Below are positions 15,587-23,488 of a stretch of 53,963 nt of DNA, piece after piece. The position numbers and the translations under genes were made by a program. The stretch's first letter is position 1. Each line of letters opens with the position of its first letter. The stretch is taken from contig NZ_ANNV01000131.1 of NCBI RefSeq assembly GCF_000346755.1, forward strand, positions 1 through 53,963. The letters are read 5' to 3'. The notes under the pieces were generated by a model. The model was not told the DNA's origin. It worked only from the letters and a program-made list of their open reading frames with translations, and did not search any database. This DNA is from Pseudomonas sp. CBZ-4 (GTDB lineage: Bacteria; Pseudomonadota; Gammaproteobacteria; Pseudomonadales; Pseudomonadaceae).

Positions 15587-16921
15587 TTAGACGTCTACGG
15601 TAGGAATCTTGCGCGGGGCCATGAAGTACATCCAGGTCAGCGCAATGAAGTACATCGCCGGGATCAGGGTGAACAACACGGTGTAGTTGTTGTTGGTCAC
15701 GGTGAGGATGTGGCCGACGATCTGGGTCATGAACATGCCGCCGATGGCCGCGCACATGCCGCCGAAACCGAACACCGTGCTCATCATGTGCTTGGGCGTG
15801 TAGTCCATCACCAGGCTCCAGATGTTGGCGGTCCAGGCCTGGTGCGCACCGATGGCCAGGGAGATGGCAAACACCGCGACCCACAGCTGACTGGAACCGG
15901 CGGCCATGATTACGCCGACGATGCAGCAGGCGAACAGCAGCATCGACAGCAAGCGCGCCTTGATCGAGTTCATGCCACGACCGATCAGGAACGACGACAG
16001 AATCCCCCCACCCACACTGCCGAAGTCGGCTGTCAGATAGATGATGATCAGCGGGATGCCCATCTGGGTCACGTTGATGCCCAGGTTGTATTGTTGGTTG
16101 AGGAACGGCGGCAACCAGTACAGGTAGAACCAGAACACCGGCGCGGTCAGCGCGTAGGCAATGGCGAAGGCCCAGGTGCCGCGCATGCGCAGGATACGGC
16201 TGAACGGCACGCCCGGTTGTTCCGGTTCGACTTCCCGTTGCACGTAGTCCAGTTCCGATTGCTTAACGCTCGGATGGTCTTCCGGGTTGTAGTACTTCAA
16301 ACCCCAGAACACCAGCCAGATCGCGCCCAGCGAAGCCATGCACAGGAACGCGGCTTGCCAGCCCCATACGTGCAGGATCAGCGGCAGCAGCATCGGCGTC
16401 ATCATCGCGCCGACGTTGGTGCCGGCGTTGAAGATACCAGTGGCCACCGCACGCTCGCCGGCGGGGAACCACAGGCGCGTGGTCTTGACGCAGGCCGGAT
16501 AGTTGGCGGCCTCGGTCAGCCCGAGGATAAAGCGGCAGACCATAAAGCCCACTGCCGACGTCGCCAGGCCGTGGGCGCCGGTGGCCAGGCTCCACAACAG
16601 CACGGCGCAGAAGAACACGCGTTTGACGCCGACCCGGTCGATCAAGCGGCCTTGCAGCACAAAGCCGATGGCGTAGCCGACCTGGAACCAGAAGTTGATA
16701 TTGGCGTAGTCCATCGCCGTCCAGCTCATTTCCTTGGCGAGGATCGGTTGCATCACGCCCAGGGCGGCACGGTCGATGTAGTTGAGGGTGGTGGCGAAGA
16801 ACACCAGGGCCAACATGCCCCAGCGAGTCTTGCCCACGGCCATGGCGCCGCGGATCTTGTCGCCGATGCCGGCGTGCGGGGTGCCGGGGCGCGCGGCCAG
16901 GGCGGAATTTTGCAGAGGCAT
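15587..16921 (-). CDS. MFS transporter, anion:cation symporter type, probably quinate/shikimate uptake
   Basis: The 444-residue protein has twelve hydrophobic helices. Its N-terminal half carries LNYIDRAALGVMQPILAKEM, GRLIDRVGVKRVFF and RFILGLTEAANYPACVKTT, typical of the ACS family (GudP, ExuT, galactonate carriers). The substrate is inferred from context: it diverges from quiC across a 212-base region that holds the candidate quinate operator, beside a TetR regulator, a quinate/shikimate dehydrogenase and aroQ. Import of quinate, shikimate or dehydroshikimate is therefore the best guess. Confidence 0.85.
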   Translation of the reverse strand: MPLQNSALAARPGTPHAGIGDKIRGAMAVGKTRWGMLALVFFATTLNYIDRAALGVMQPILAKEMSWTAMDYANINFWFQVGYAIGFVLQGRLIDRVGVKRVFFCAVLLWSLATGAHGLATSAVGFMVCRFILGLTEAANYPACVKTTRLWFPAGERAVATGIFNAGTNVGAMMTPMLLPLILHVWGWQAAFLCMASLGAIWLVFWGLKYYNPEDHPSVKQSELDYVQREVEPEQPGVPFSRILRMRGTWAFAIAYALTAPVFWFYLYWLPPFLNQQYNLGINVTQMGIPLIIIYLTADFGSVGGGILSSFLIGRGMNSIKARLLSMLLFACCIVGVIMAAGSSQLWVAVFAISLAIGAHQAWTANIWSLVMDYTPKHMMSTVFGFGGMCAAIGGMFMTQIVGHILTVTNNNYTVLFTLIPAMYFIALTWMYFMAPRKIPTVDV

Positions 16922-17028
16922 GAGGTCGTACCCGTTTTTTGAAATTTTTATGGTGTGTTCTGGGTCAGGTTGCGGAGTCGATGGTGCGCAGCGGCTAAAA
17001 AATCGTCAATTCGCCAAAGCGGCTTAGT

Positions 17029-17043
17029 GTTCGATAATCGCAC
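17029..17043. promoter_or_regulatory. Candidate operator of the quinate cluster, copy 1
   Basis: GTTCGATAATCGCAC is a 15-bp near-palindrome with one mismatched pair. A second near-palindrome of the same consensus (GTTCGATnATCGAAC) stands at 21223 upstream of aroQ. It lies between the divergent MFS and quiC genes, 91 bases before the quiC start, where the neighbouring TetR-type protein could bind. Confidence 0.5.
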
Positions 17044-17050
17044 CAAAAAC

Positions 17051-17070
17051 TAACCGGTTCGTACATTTTA
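17051..17070 (+). promoter_or_regulatory. Element shared with the aroQ promoter
   Basis: TAACCGGTTCGTACATTTTA matches TAACCATTCAGTACATTTTA on the minus strand at 21176-21195 in 16 of 20 positions, including ten identical bases GTACATTTTA. Around AACCGGTT it is also a near-palindrome (ACTAACCGGTTCGT). It may be a promoter core or a second regulator site. Confidence 0.45.
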
Positions 17071-17133
17071 ATTGCTGTGGGTAGACTGGGGGCGAATAAT
17101 TTGGCGCAAACAATAATTGCCGGGAGTCGCCCC

Positions 17134-19035
17134 ATGCAACGTTCCATTGCCACCGTTTCCTTGAGCGGCACCCTGCCGGAAAAACTCGAAGCCATCGCCG
17201 CCGCCGGATTTGATGGCGTGGAGATCTTCGAGAACGACCTGTTGTATTACGACGGCAGCCCCCGCGAAGTTAGGCAAATGTGTGCCGACCTGGGGATTGC
17301 CATCACGTTGTTCCAGCCGTTTCGCGACTTTGAAGGCTGCCGCCGCGACCGCCTCGCACGCAACCTGGAGCGCGCCGAACGCAAGTTCGACCTGATGCAG
17401 GAGCTGGGCACCGACCTGGTGCTGGTGTGCAGCAACGCCTCCGCCGATTGCGTCGGCGATGAGCGCATATTGCTCGACGATCTCAGCCTGTTGGCCGAAC
17501 ATGCCGGCCGCCGTGGCTTGCGCATCGGTTACGAGGCGCTGGCCTGGGGCAAGCACGTGAACACCTGGCAGCAGGTGTGGAACCTGGTGCGCCAGGTCGA
17601 TCACCCCGCCCTCGGCGTGCTGCTCGACAGCTTCCACACCTTGTCGCTCAAGGGCGACCCGAGTGGCATCGCGCAGATCCCCGGTGACAAGATTTTCTTT
17701 GTGCAGATGGCCGACGCGCCGATCCTGGCCATGGACGTGCTGGAGTGGAGCCGGCATTTCCGCTGCTTCCCGGGGCAAGGCGAATTCGACCTGGCGGGTT
17801 TTCTTGCGCCGATCATCCAGAGTGGCTACACCGGGCCCTTGTCCCTGGAGATTTTCAACGACGGTTTCCGCGCCGCGCCGACCCGAGCGAATGCGGCGGA
17901 CGGCCTGCGCTCCTTGCTGTACCTGGAAGAGAAAACCCGTGAGCGCCTGCAACAGCAAGCCCCGGCGCAACCGGTGGAGATTCTGTTCGATACCCCGGCT
18001 GCCAGCGAATACGACGGCATCGAATTCCTGGAGTTTGCCGTGGACGAAAGCCTCGGCGCCAAGCTGACCCACTGGCTGGAACGCCTCGGTTTCGTCAAGG
18101 CTGGTCAGCATCGCTCAAAGAGCGTGAGCCTGTTGCGCCAGGGCGATATCAACCTGATCCTCAATTGCGAACCCTATTCCTTCGCCCACAACTTTTTCGA
18201 GGCGCACGGCCCGTCGTTGTGTGCCACGGCGCTGCGGGTCAAGGACAGCGCCAAGGCCCTGGAGCGGGCGGTGGCCTACAAGGGCCAGCCCTATCGCGGG
18301 TTGGTCGGCCCCAATGAGCTGGAACTGGCCGCCGTGCGTGCGCCGGATGGCAGCCTGATTTACCTGGTGGACCCGAGCGAAGGCACGCTGTACGACACCG
18401 ACTTCAACCTGCAAACCGCGCCGGCGGCCGGTGGCGGCTTGCTGCGCATCGACCATATGGCCATGGCGCTGCCGGCCGACAGCCTCGACAGTTGGGTGCT
18501 GTTCTACAAGAGCCTGCTGGATTTCGAGGCCGACGACGAAGTGGTGTTGCCCGACCCGTACGGGTTGGTGAAAAGCCGCGCGCTGCGCAGCCGATGCAGT
18601 TCCGTTCGTCTGCCGCTGAATATTTCCGAGAACCGCAACACGGCGATTTCCCACGCGCTATCGAGCTATCGCGGTTCGGGTGTGCACCACATTGCCTTCG
18701 ACTGCGCGGATATTTTCGCCGAGGTGCGCCGGGCCAAAGACGCGGGCGTGCCGCTGCTGGACATCCCGCTCAACTACTACGATGACCTCGCGGCGCGCTT
18801 TGATTTTGACGAGGAGTTCCTCAGCGAGCTGGCGTACTACAACGTGCTGTACGACCGTGATGCCAACGGCGGTGAGCTGTTTCACGTGTACACCGAGCCG
18901 TTCGAAGGGCGGTTCTTCTTCGAGATCATCCAGCGCAAGAACGGTTATGCCGGTTACGGCGCGGCCAACGTGGCCGTGCGCCTGGCGGCCATGGCCAAAT
19001 CCCGCAGCGGTGCGGTGCGCCAAGCGCGGTTGTGA
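17134..19035 (+). CDS. quiC: 3-Dehydroshikimate dehydratase fused to an HPPD-like domain (QuiC1 type)
   Basis: The 633-residue protein converts 3-dehydroshikimate to protocatechuate in quinate/shikimate catabolism. The N-terminal half (about 1-275) is a sugar-phosphate-isomerase TIM barrel with FDGVEIFENDLL, IGYEALAWGKHVN, LLDSFHTLSLKGD and LSLEIFNDGF, which hold the metal-binding acids and His. The C-terminal half (about 285-620) is a two-module VOC domain like 4-hydroxyphenylpyruvate dioxygenase and keeps the metal triad candidates IDHMAMAL, VHHIAFDC and FFEIIQR. This fusion is typical of Pseudomonas QuiC1. ATG 17134 follows CGGGAG and gives the family start MQRSIATVSLSG. The gene is divergent from the MFS transporter and followed by the TetR gene. 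Confidence 0.92.
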   Translation: MQRSIATVSLSGTLPEKLEAIAAAGFDGVEIFENDLLYYDGSPREVRQMCADLGIAITLFQPFRDFEGCRRDRLARNLERAERKFDLMQELGTDLVLVCSNASADCVGDERILLDDLSLLAEHAGRRGLRIGYEALAWGKHVNTWQQVWNLVRQVDHPALGVLLDSFHTLSLKGDPSGIAQIPGDKIFFVQMADAPILAMDVLEWSRHFRCFPGQGEFDLAGFLAPIIQSGYTGPLSLEIFNDGFRAAPTRANAADGLRSLLYLEEKTRERLQQQAPAQPVEILFDTPAASEYDGIEFLEFAVDESLGAKLTHWLERLGFVKAGQHRSKSVSLLRQGDINLILNCEPYSFAHNFFEAHGPSLCATALRVKDSAKALERAVAYKGQPYRGLVGPNELELAAVRAPDGSLIYLVDPSEGTLYDTDFNLQTAPAAGGGLLRIDHMAMALPADSLDSWVLFYKSLLDFEADDEVVLPDPYGLVKSRALRSRCSSVRLPLNISENRNTAISHALSSYRGSGVHHIAFDCADIFAEVRRAKDAGVPLLDIPLNYYDDLAARFDFDEEFLSELAYYNVLYDRDANGGELFHVYTEPFEGRFFFEIIQRKNGYAGYGAANVAVRLAAMAKSRSGAVRQARL

Positions 19036-19115
19036 GCAATGGCGCGGTGCTTCCTTCGGGGAGCGCCGCAGCCCATAATCGGCGCCTGCACAATAAAAAC
19101 GGCCGTGAGCGCACC

Positions 19116-19781
19116 ATGACCCTGACTCCCGACCTCTCCGCTGCGTCCGAAACGCCGCGCAAGAGTCGTAAGAACAACCCGGAAAAGACCCGCGAAAATA
19201 TCCTGCAGGAAGCGATCGTCGAGTTTGTCCAGCAAGGCCTGTCCGGCGCGCGCGTGGACGCCATCGCCGAGCGCATCCACACCTCCAAACGCATGATCTA
19301 TTACTACTTCGGCAGCAAGGAGCAGCTGTACGTCGAGGTGCTGGAGAAGCTCTACGGCGACATCCGCAACACGGAAACCCGGATGAACCTCACCGCCCTG
19401 GAGCCCCGTGAAGCAATCCGTCGGCTGGTGGAATTCACCTTTGATCACCACGACCAGAACGTGGATTTTGTGCGCATCGTCAGCATCGAAAATATCCACA
19501 ACGCCGAGTATGTGAAGCGTTCGGAGTCGATCAAGGCGATGAACAGCAACATCCTTGAAGCGCTTGGCGCGACGTTGCGGCGTGGGGCTGAGATGGGTGT
19601 GTTTCGTGCGGGGCTGGAACCGTTGGATGTGCACCTGCTGATCAACTCATTCAGCTTCTACCGGGTGTCCAACCGCCATACCTTCAGTGAGATTTTTCAG
19701 ATCGAGCTGTCGGATGAGGCCATCAAGCAGCGGCATCGGGACATGATTTGTGAGTCCGTGATGCGGTACTTGCAGGCCTGA
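19116..19781 (+). CDS. TetR family transcriptional regulator of the quinate cluster
   Basis: The 221-residue protein has a TetR DNA-binding domain (about 20-70): KTRENILQEAIVEFVQQGLS, then VDAIAERIHTSKRMIYYYFGSKEQLY with the recognition helix. The larger C-terminal part is the ligand-binding domain. It lies 80 bases after quiC on the same strand and is probably cotranscribed. Its position suggests it represses or controls quiC, the transporter and aroQ through the shared near-palindromes. The ligand would be quinate, shikimate, dehydroshikimate or protocatechuate (inference). The ATG at 19116 avoids 28 non-conserved residues of the longer frame that overlaps quiC. Confidence 0.88.
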   Translation: MTLTPDLSAASETPRKSRKNNPEKTRENILQEAIVEFVQQGLSGARVDAIAERIHTSKRMIYYYFGSKEQLYVEVLEKLYGDIRNTETRMNLTALEPREAIRRLVEFTFDHHDQNVDFVRIVSIENIHNAEYVKRSESIKAMNSNILEALGATLRRGAEMGVFRAGLEPLDVHLLINSFSFYRVSNRHTFSEIFQIELSDEAIKQRHRDMICESVMRYLQA

Positions 19782-19805
19782 CTCTTCAGGTTGGAACACA
19801 ACCCC

Positions 19806-19833
19806 TGTGGGAGCAGGCAAGCCAGCTCCCACA
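19806..19833. repeat. Collapsed REP element forming a perfect hairpin
   Basis: CTGTGGGAGC and GCTCCCACAG form a perfect 10-bp stem around AGGCAAGCCA (from about 19805). It looks like the two outer ends of a REPIN joined after loss of the middle. It sits between the convergent TetR and dehydrogenase genes and could stop transcription. Confidence 0.7.
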
Positions 19834-19854
19834 GATTGGATTGGCTGTGCATCC

Positions 19855-20703
19855 TTAGTGATTCATGGCCTGAAAGTGCGCCAACATCCGCTGCGCGTCC
19901 GGCGCTTCGCCACTGAACAGCTCAAACGCCTTCACCGCCTGAAACACCGCCATATTGCCGCCGTCCAGCGTACGGCAACCCAGGGCCCGGGCATCCCGCA
20001 GCAGTGCTGTTTCCAGCGGGAAATACACAATTTCGGCCACCCACAGTTCTGCCCTCAGCAAGGCAGCTGGAACCGGTGTGCCCGGCAGCTTCGCCATGCC
20101 CATCGGCGTGGTGTTGACCACACCATCGGCCTCGGCCATGGCATTTTCCAAGTGGCCGCCGACCTGGGCGCGGCCCGGGCCGAAACGCTGGCTGAGGTTG
20201 TCTACCAGGTCCTGGGCGCGGCTGTTGTCCAGGTCGAAAATGCTCAAGTGCTCGACACCTTCGGCCAGTAGCGCGTGGGCCACCGCCGCACCGGCGCCGC
20301 CAGCGCCCATTTGCACCACACGCCGCCGCACGACATCACTCAGGTTACGCCGAAAACCCTCCGCGAATCCCAGGCAGTCGGTGTTGTGGCCGATGCGCTT
20401 GCCGTCCTTGAACACCACCGTATTCACCGCGCCGATGCCGCGGGCCTCGTCGGACAATTCATCGAGCAACGGCAGGATTGCCTGCTTGCATGGGTAGGTA
20501 ATGTTCAGGCCGGTGAACTGCATCAACTCGGCGGCGTCCAGCAGGTCGGGCAGGGCATCCACGTTCAGGTGCAGCGGGTCCAGGTCGATCAGGCGATACA
20601 GGTAGCGCAAACCTTGGGCGTCACCTTCCTGTTCATGCAGGGCGGGGGTGCGCGAAGCCTGGATGCCGGCGCCGATCAGGCCGGCGAGAATGCGCGGCTT
20701 CAT
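19855..20703 (-). CDS. Quinate/shikimate dehydrogenase (AroE-family paralogue)
   Basis: The 282-residue protein is an AroE-fold NAD(P)-dependent dehydrogenase. It shows [18 protein letters not shown] in place of the biosynthetic SxSxPxxHN motif, NITYPCKQ with the catalytic Lys, NTDCLGF with the substrate Asp, and [16 protein letters not shown] for nucleotide binding. SRTPALHE at the substrate loop is usual in catabolic quinate/shikimate dehydrogenases rather than housekeeping AroE. It would oxidise shikimate or quinate to the 3-dehydro forms. Its ATG overlaps the aroQ stop by four bases (ATGA), so the two are translationally coupled. Confidence 0.87.
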   Translation of the reverse strand: MKPRILAGLIGAGIQASRTPALHEQEGDAQGLRYLYRLIDLDPLHLNVDALPDLLDAAELMQFTGLNITYPCKQAILPLLDELSDEARGIGAVNTVVFKDGKRIGHNTDCLGFAEGFRRNLSDVVRRRVVQMGAGGAGAAVAHALLAEGVEHLSIFDLDNSRAQDLVDNLSQRFGPGRAQVGGHLENAMAEADGVVNTTPMGMAKLPGTPVPAALLRAELWVAEIVYFPLETALLRDARALGCRTLDGGNMAVFQAVKAFELFSGEAPDAQRMLAHFQAMNH

Positions 20704-21140
20704 GGGTTCAACACCTGGCTGAAGTGTTCAAGGGCCAAGTGGTAGCCATGGCTGCCAAACCCGGCCAGTACGGCCTTGGCGATGGGCGACACAAAGGAGT
20801 GATGACGGAATGCTTCACGGGCATGCACGTTGGATAAATGCACTTCGATCACCGGCACTTCACTGGCCACCAGCGCGTCGCGGATGGCGACAGAGGTGTG
20901 CGTCCACGCGGCGGGGTTGATCACGATGCCGGCGCATCGGGTGCGGGCACCGTGGATCCAGTCGAGCAGTTCGCCTTCGTGGTTGGTCTGGCGAAATTCG
21001 ATTTTCAGCCCGAGCTTCTCGGCGCTGCGCCCGCACAGCGCGGCGATGTCGGCCAGGGTTTCATGGCCATAGGTTGCAGGCTCACGGGTGCCGAGCAGGT
21101 TGAGGTTGGGGCCGTTGAGCACCAGCACGATAGGCGGCAT
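20700..21140 (-). CDS. aroQ: Type II 3-dehydroquinate dehydratase
   Basis: The 146-residue protein interconverts 3-dehydroquinate and 3-dehydroshikimate. Type II hallmarks are [20 protein letters not shown] (catalytic Tyr near 24), [17 protein letters not shown] and [19 protein letters not shown] with the catalytic His. It fits the family length of about 145-150. In this cluster its role is catabolic: linking the quinate dehydrogenase product to QuiC. It is the first gene of a two-gene leftward operon, and its 240-base upstream region holds copies of both quinate-cluster motifs. Confidence 0.93.
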   Translation of the reverse strand: MPPIVLVLNGPNLNLLGTREPATYGHETLADIAALCGRSAEKLGLKIEFRQTNHEGELLDWIHGARTRCAGIVINPAAWTHTSVAIRDALVASEVPVIEVHLSNVHAREAFRHHSFVSPIAKAVLAGFGSHGYHLALEHFSQVLNP

Positions 21141-21175
21141 GGGAGGGTCTCCACAGTTATTGTTAGTTGTGGAAG

Positions 21176-21195
21176 TAAAATGTACTGAATGGTTA
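21176..21195 (-). promoter_or_regulatory. Element shared with the quiC promoter
   Basis: On the minus strand this reads TAACCATTCAGTACATTTTA, matching the 17051-17070 element upstream of quiC in 16 of 20 positions. It lies 36 bases before the aroQ ATG, so it may include the -10 region of the aroQ promoter. Confidence 0.45.
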
Positions 21196-21222
21196 ATTTG
21201 GTCAATCGACGGCGGAAGATAT

Positions 21223-21237
21223 GTTCGATTACCGAAC
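21223..21237. promoter_or_regulatory. Candidate operator of the quinate cluster, copy 2
   Basis: GTTCGATTACCGAAC is an inverted repeat of GTTCG and CGAAC around five bases, with one mismatched inner pair. It lies 83 bases upstream of the aroQ start and matches the 17029 site in 12 of 15 positions. Confidence 0.5.
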
Positions 21238-21380
21238 GGTTATGCGCGGTAACAACACGGCGTTCGACGCTTGGTTCCCGGTTACTAGTCTGTGAAAAGC
21301 ACCAGGATTTTGGAGCCGGTTGTCGGGTGACAAAGGCGAAATTGTTACCGGGCGGAAAATAACCTAACGGATGGGTTACG

Positions 21381-21809
21381 ATGCGAATAGGCACTTACAA
21401 GGGATTTGTGATTTCAGTGTTGCTCAGGGATGAACATTGCCCGCCGCATGTTCATGTCAGGGGCGCGGGTTGGGATGCGCGCTTTCGTTTCAGCTTTTTG
21501 GGTGGCGAAGTGGAGCTATGGGATGTAGATCCTGAACGGCGGCGGCCGCCCGGTGCAGTTCTGCTGGGCATTCGTCAGGCGTTGATGCAGCGGCACTATC
21601 TGGCGCGAGCGCGAAGGATTTGGTGGGAGAAAATTCAGACGGTTTGCCTGGAGAACCATTCCTGGGATTGGGATGCTGCTGAGCTGGTGCCGGGGTTGGT
21701 CATCCGGCCAGGTGTCTATGTCATCGCAAGCGCGTGGCACGATGTTGTGGGGCCACGGACAATTTTGAATCTGGTGAGGGCACCAGATTCCGTGAGGATT
21801 GATTTATGA
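21381..21809 (+). CDS. DUF4160-like protein (possible toxin-like partner)
   Basis: The 142-residue protein carries the DUF4160 hallmark DEHCPPHVHV near residues 16-25, then VELWDVDPERRRPPGAVLLGIRQALMQRHY. The function of this family is not established. Such genes are often found next to DUF2442 genes, and here the DUF2442 start overlaps its stop (ATGA), as in toxin-antitoxin pairs. The C-terminal 40 residues (PGLVIRPGVYVIASAWHDVVG) extend beyond the core domain; I cannot assign them. No catalytic residues can be named. Confidence 0.75.
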   Translation: MRIGTYKGFVISVLLRDEHCPPHVHVRGAGWDARFRFSFLGGEVELWDVDPERRRPPGAVLLGIRQALMQRHYLARARRIWWEKIQTVCLENHSWDWDAAELVPGLVIRPGVYVIASAWHDVVGPRTILNLVRAPDSVRIDL

Positions 21810-22270
21810 AAATTATAAAAGCCAAAGTTTCGCCCTACGTGCCGCTCACCGAGGCCGATATCGATAAAGCGATAGCAAGGGGACGCAAGACACGGCATTT
21901 GTACGCCCGCGCCAGCTCGGTGAGCTATGAGGACAAGAGCATTTCCATCGGCTTCAGCGACGGTAGCCGGGTCTCGCTGCCCGTGGCGGGCCTTCCCGAG
22001 TTCGAGGGGTTTTCCTTGGAGGACTTCCAGCAATTGGAGGTCGGTTTCGGCGGTAAAGCGCTGTGCTGTGAACCCCAGGACCTGGACGTGTCCATCACCG
22101 GCCTGATCGCTACGAGCCAGCCCCTGATGGACCTGGCCGTGAGCCTGGTGGCCGCGCGCAACGGCCGCAAGCGCAGCGCCGCCAAGGCTGCCGCTGCCCG
22201 TGCCAATGGCAAGAAGGGCGGGCGGCCGCGCAAGGATACGGTGAAACCCGAGGATTCGACTGATGTTTGA
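21806..22270 (+). CDS. DUF2442-like protein with a basic AT-hook-like tail
   Basis: The 154-residue product has a central DUF2442 region (about 38-105; VSYEDKSISIGFSDGSRVSLPVAG and PEFEGFSLEDFQQLEVGFGG). A basic Ala/Lys-rich tail contains NGKKGGRPRKD (about 135-145), where GGRPRK resembles an AT-hook. The tail implies DNA binding, which suits an antitoxin or autoregulator (inference). It overlaps the DUF4160 gene by four bases and is followed ten bases later by a REPIN. Confidence 0.75.
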   Translation: MKIIKAKVSPYVPLTEADIDKAIARGRKTRHLYARASSVSYEDKSISIGFSDGSRVSLPVAGLPEFEGFSLEDFQQLEVGFGGKALCCEPQDLDVSITGLIATSQPLMDLAVSLVAARNGRKRSAAKAAAARANGKKGGRPRKDTVKPEDSTDV

Positions 22271-22279
22271 AGATCCAAT

Positions 22280-22366
22280 GTGGGAGCTGGCTTGCCTGCG
22301 ATAGCGGGCTGTCAGTTAGCCCAGCAGTGCCTGATACACCGCTATCGCAGGCAAGCCAGCTCCCAC
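22280..22366. repeat. REPIN, near-identical sister of the copy at 41330
   Basis: This 87-base element consists of opposed arms GTGGGAGCTGGCTTGCCTGC... and ...GCCAGCTCCCAC around a 35-base loop. It differs from the element at 41330-41416 at only four positions, all in the loop. A further degenerate arm (GCCAGTTCCCAC) follows at 22371. Confidence 0.92.
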
Positions 22367-22408
22367 ACAAGCCAGTTCCCACAGGGGGATCGTGGGTGGC
22401 TGTGAGAT

Positions 22409-23488
22409 TTAGCGACGCGTCAGCAGCACACCTGATTCCATATGGTGCGTCCACGGGAACTGGTCAAACATCGCACACTGGGTAATACGGTGGGTGTCAT
22501 GCAGTTGCGCGATGTTCGCCGCCAATGTCTCTGGGTTGCAGGAAATGTACAGGATGTTGTCGAAACGCCGGGTCAGCTCGCAGGTGTCCGGGTCCATGCC
22601 GGCGCGCGGTGGGTCGACGAATACGCTGCCGAATTCGTAGCGCTTGAGGTCGATGCCGTGCAAGCGACGGAACGGGCGCACTTCATTCAGGGCTTCGGTG
22701 AGTTCTTCGGCGGAAAGGCGCACCAGGGTGACGTTATCCACCGCGTTTTCATCGAGGTTGCTCAGGGCGGCATTGACCGAGGTCTTGCTGATCTCGGTGG
22801 CCAGCACTTTGCGCACGCGGGTTGCCAGCGGCAGGGTGAAGTTGCCGTTGCCGCAGTACAGCTCCAGCAGGTCATCCGGCCGGTCGCCCAGCGCTTCGTA
22901 AGCCCAGTTGAGCATCTTCTGGTTCACGGTGCCGTTGGGCTGGGTGAACGCGCCTTCGGGTTGGCGATAGCTGAAGGTACGACCGGCGACGTCGAGTTTC
23001 TCCACCACGTAGTCCTGGCCGATCACAGCGCGTTTGCCCTTGGAGCGGCCGATGATGCTCACGTTCAAGTCCGCCGCCAGCTGGTTCGCGGCGGTGTGCC
23101 AATGCTCGTCCAGCGGGCGGTGATAGCACAGGGTGATCATCGCGTCGCCGGCCAGGGTGGTGAGGAACTCCACCTGGAACAGCTTGTGGCTCAGGGCGGC
23201 GCTGGCTTGCCAGGCGGCCTTGAGTTGCGGCATCAACTGGTTGATACGCAGGCTGGCGATGGGGAACTCTTCGATCAGGATCGGCGTGCGTTTGTCGTCC
23301 TGGGCGAACATCGCGTAGTGGCGATCACCCCCTTCGCGCCACAGGCGGAACTCCGCCCGCAGGCGGAAGTTCTGCAGCGGCGAGTCGAATACCTGTGGCT
23401 CAGGCGCATCGAACGGGGCCAACAGGTCACGCAGGCGCGTGACCTTGTCTTGCAGTTGAGCGGTGTAGCTTGCGGCGTCAAAAGTCAT
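22409..23488 (-). CDS. trmA: tRNA (uracil-5-)-methyltransferase
   Basis: The 359-residue enzyme makes m5U54 (ribothymidine) in the T-loop of tRNAs using SAM. SAM and catalytic motifs are [41 protein letters not shown] (nucleophile Cys317) and [13 protein letters not shown] (general base Glu351), almost identical to E. coli TrmA. It lacks the N-terminal TRAM domain and iron-sulfur cysteines of RlmD/RumA, which separates it from those paralogues. Its ATG overlaps the stop of the purine permease gene upstream. Confidence 0.95.
   Translation of the reverse strand: MTFDAASYTAQLQDKVTRLRDLLAPFDAPEPQVFDSPLQNFRLRAEFRLWREGGDRHYAMFAQDDKRTPILIEEFPIASLRINQLMPQLKAAWQASAALSHKLFQVEFLTTLAGDAMITLCYHRPLDEHWHTAANQLAADLNVSIIGRSKGKRAVIGQDYVVEKLDVAGRTFSYRQPEGAFTQPNGTVNQKMLNWAYEALGDRPDDLLELYCGNGNFTLPLATRVRKVLATEISKTSVNAALSNLDENAVDNVTLVRLSAEELTEALNEVRPFRRLHGIDLKRYEFGSVFVDPPRAGMDPDTCELTRRFDNILYISCNPETLAANIAQLHDTHRITQCAMFDQFPWTHHMESGVLLTRR

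Noticed and set aside
15191..16942. Long plus-strand open frame of 583 codons
   Set aside because: It is antisense to the MFS gene, has a His/Arg/Gln-rich product without domains, and reflects high GC at third positions of the real gene.
19092..19099. AATAAAAA as an Hfq/Crc site for the TetR gene
   Set aside because: It fits the pattern but is a single short match without other support.
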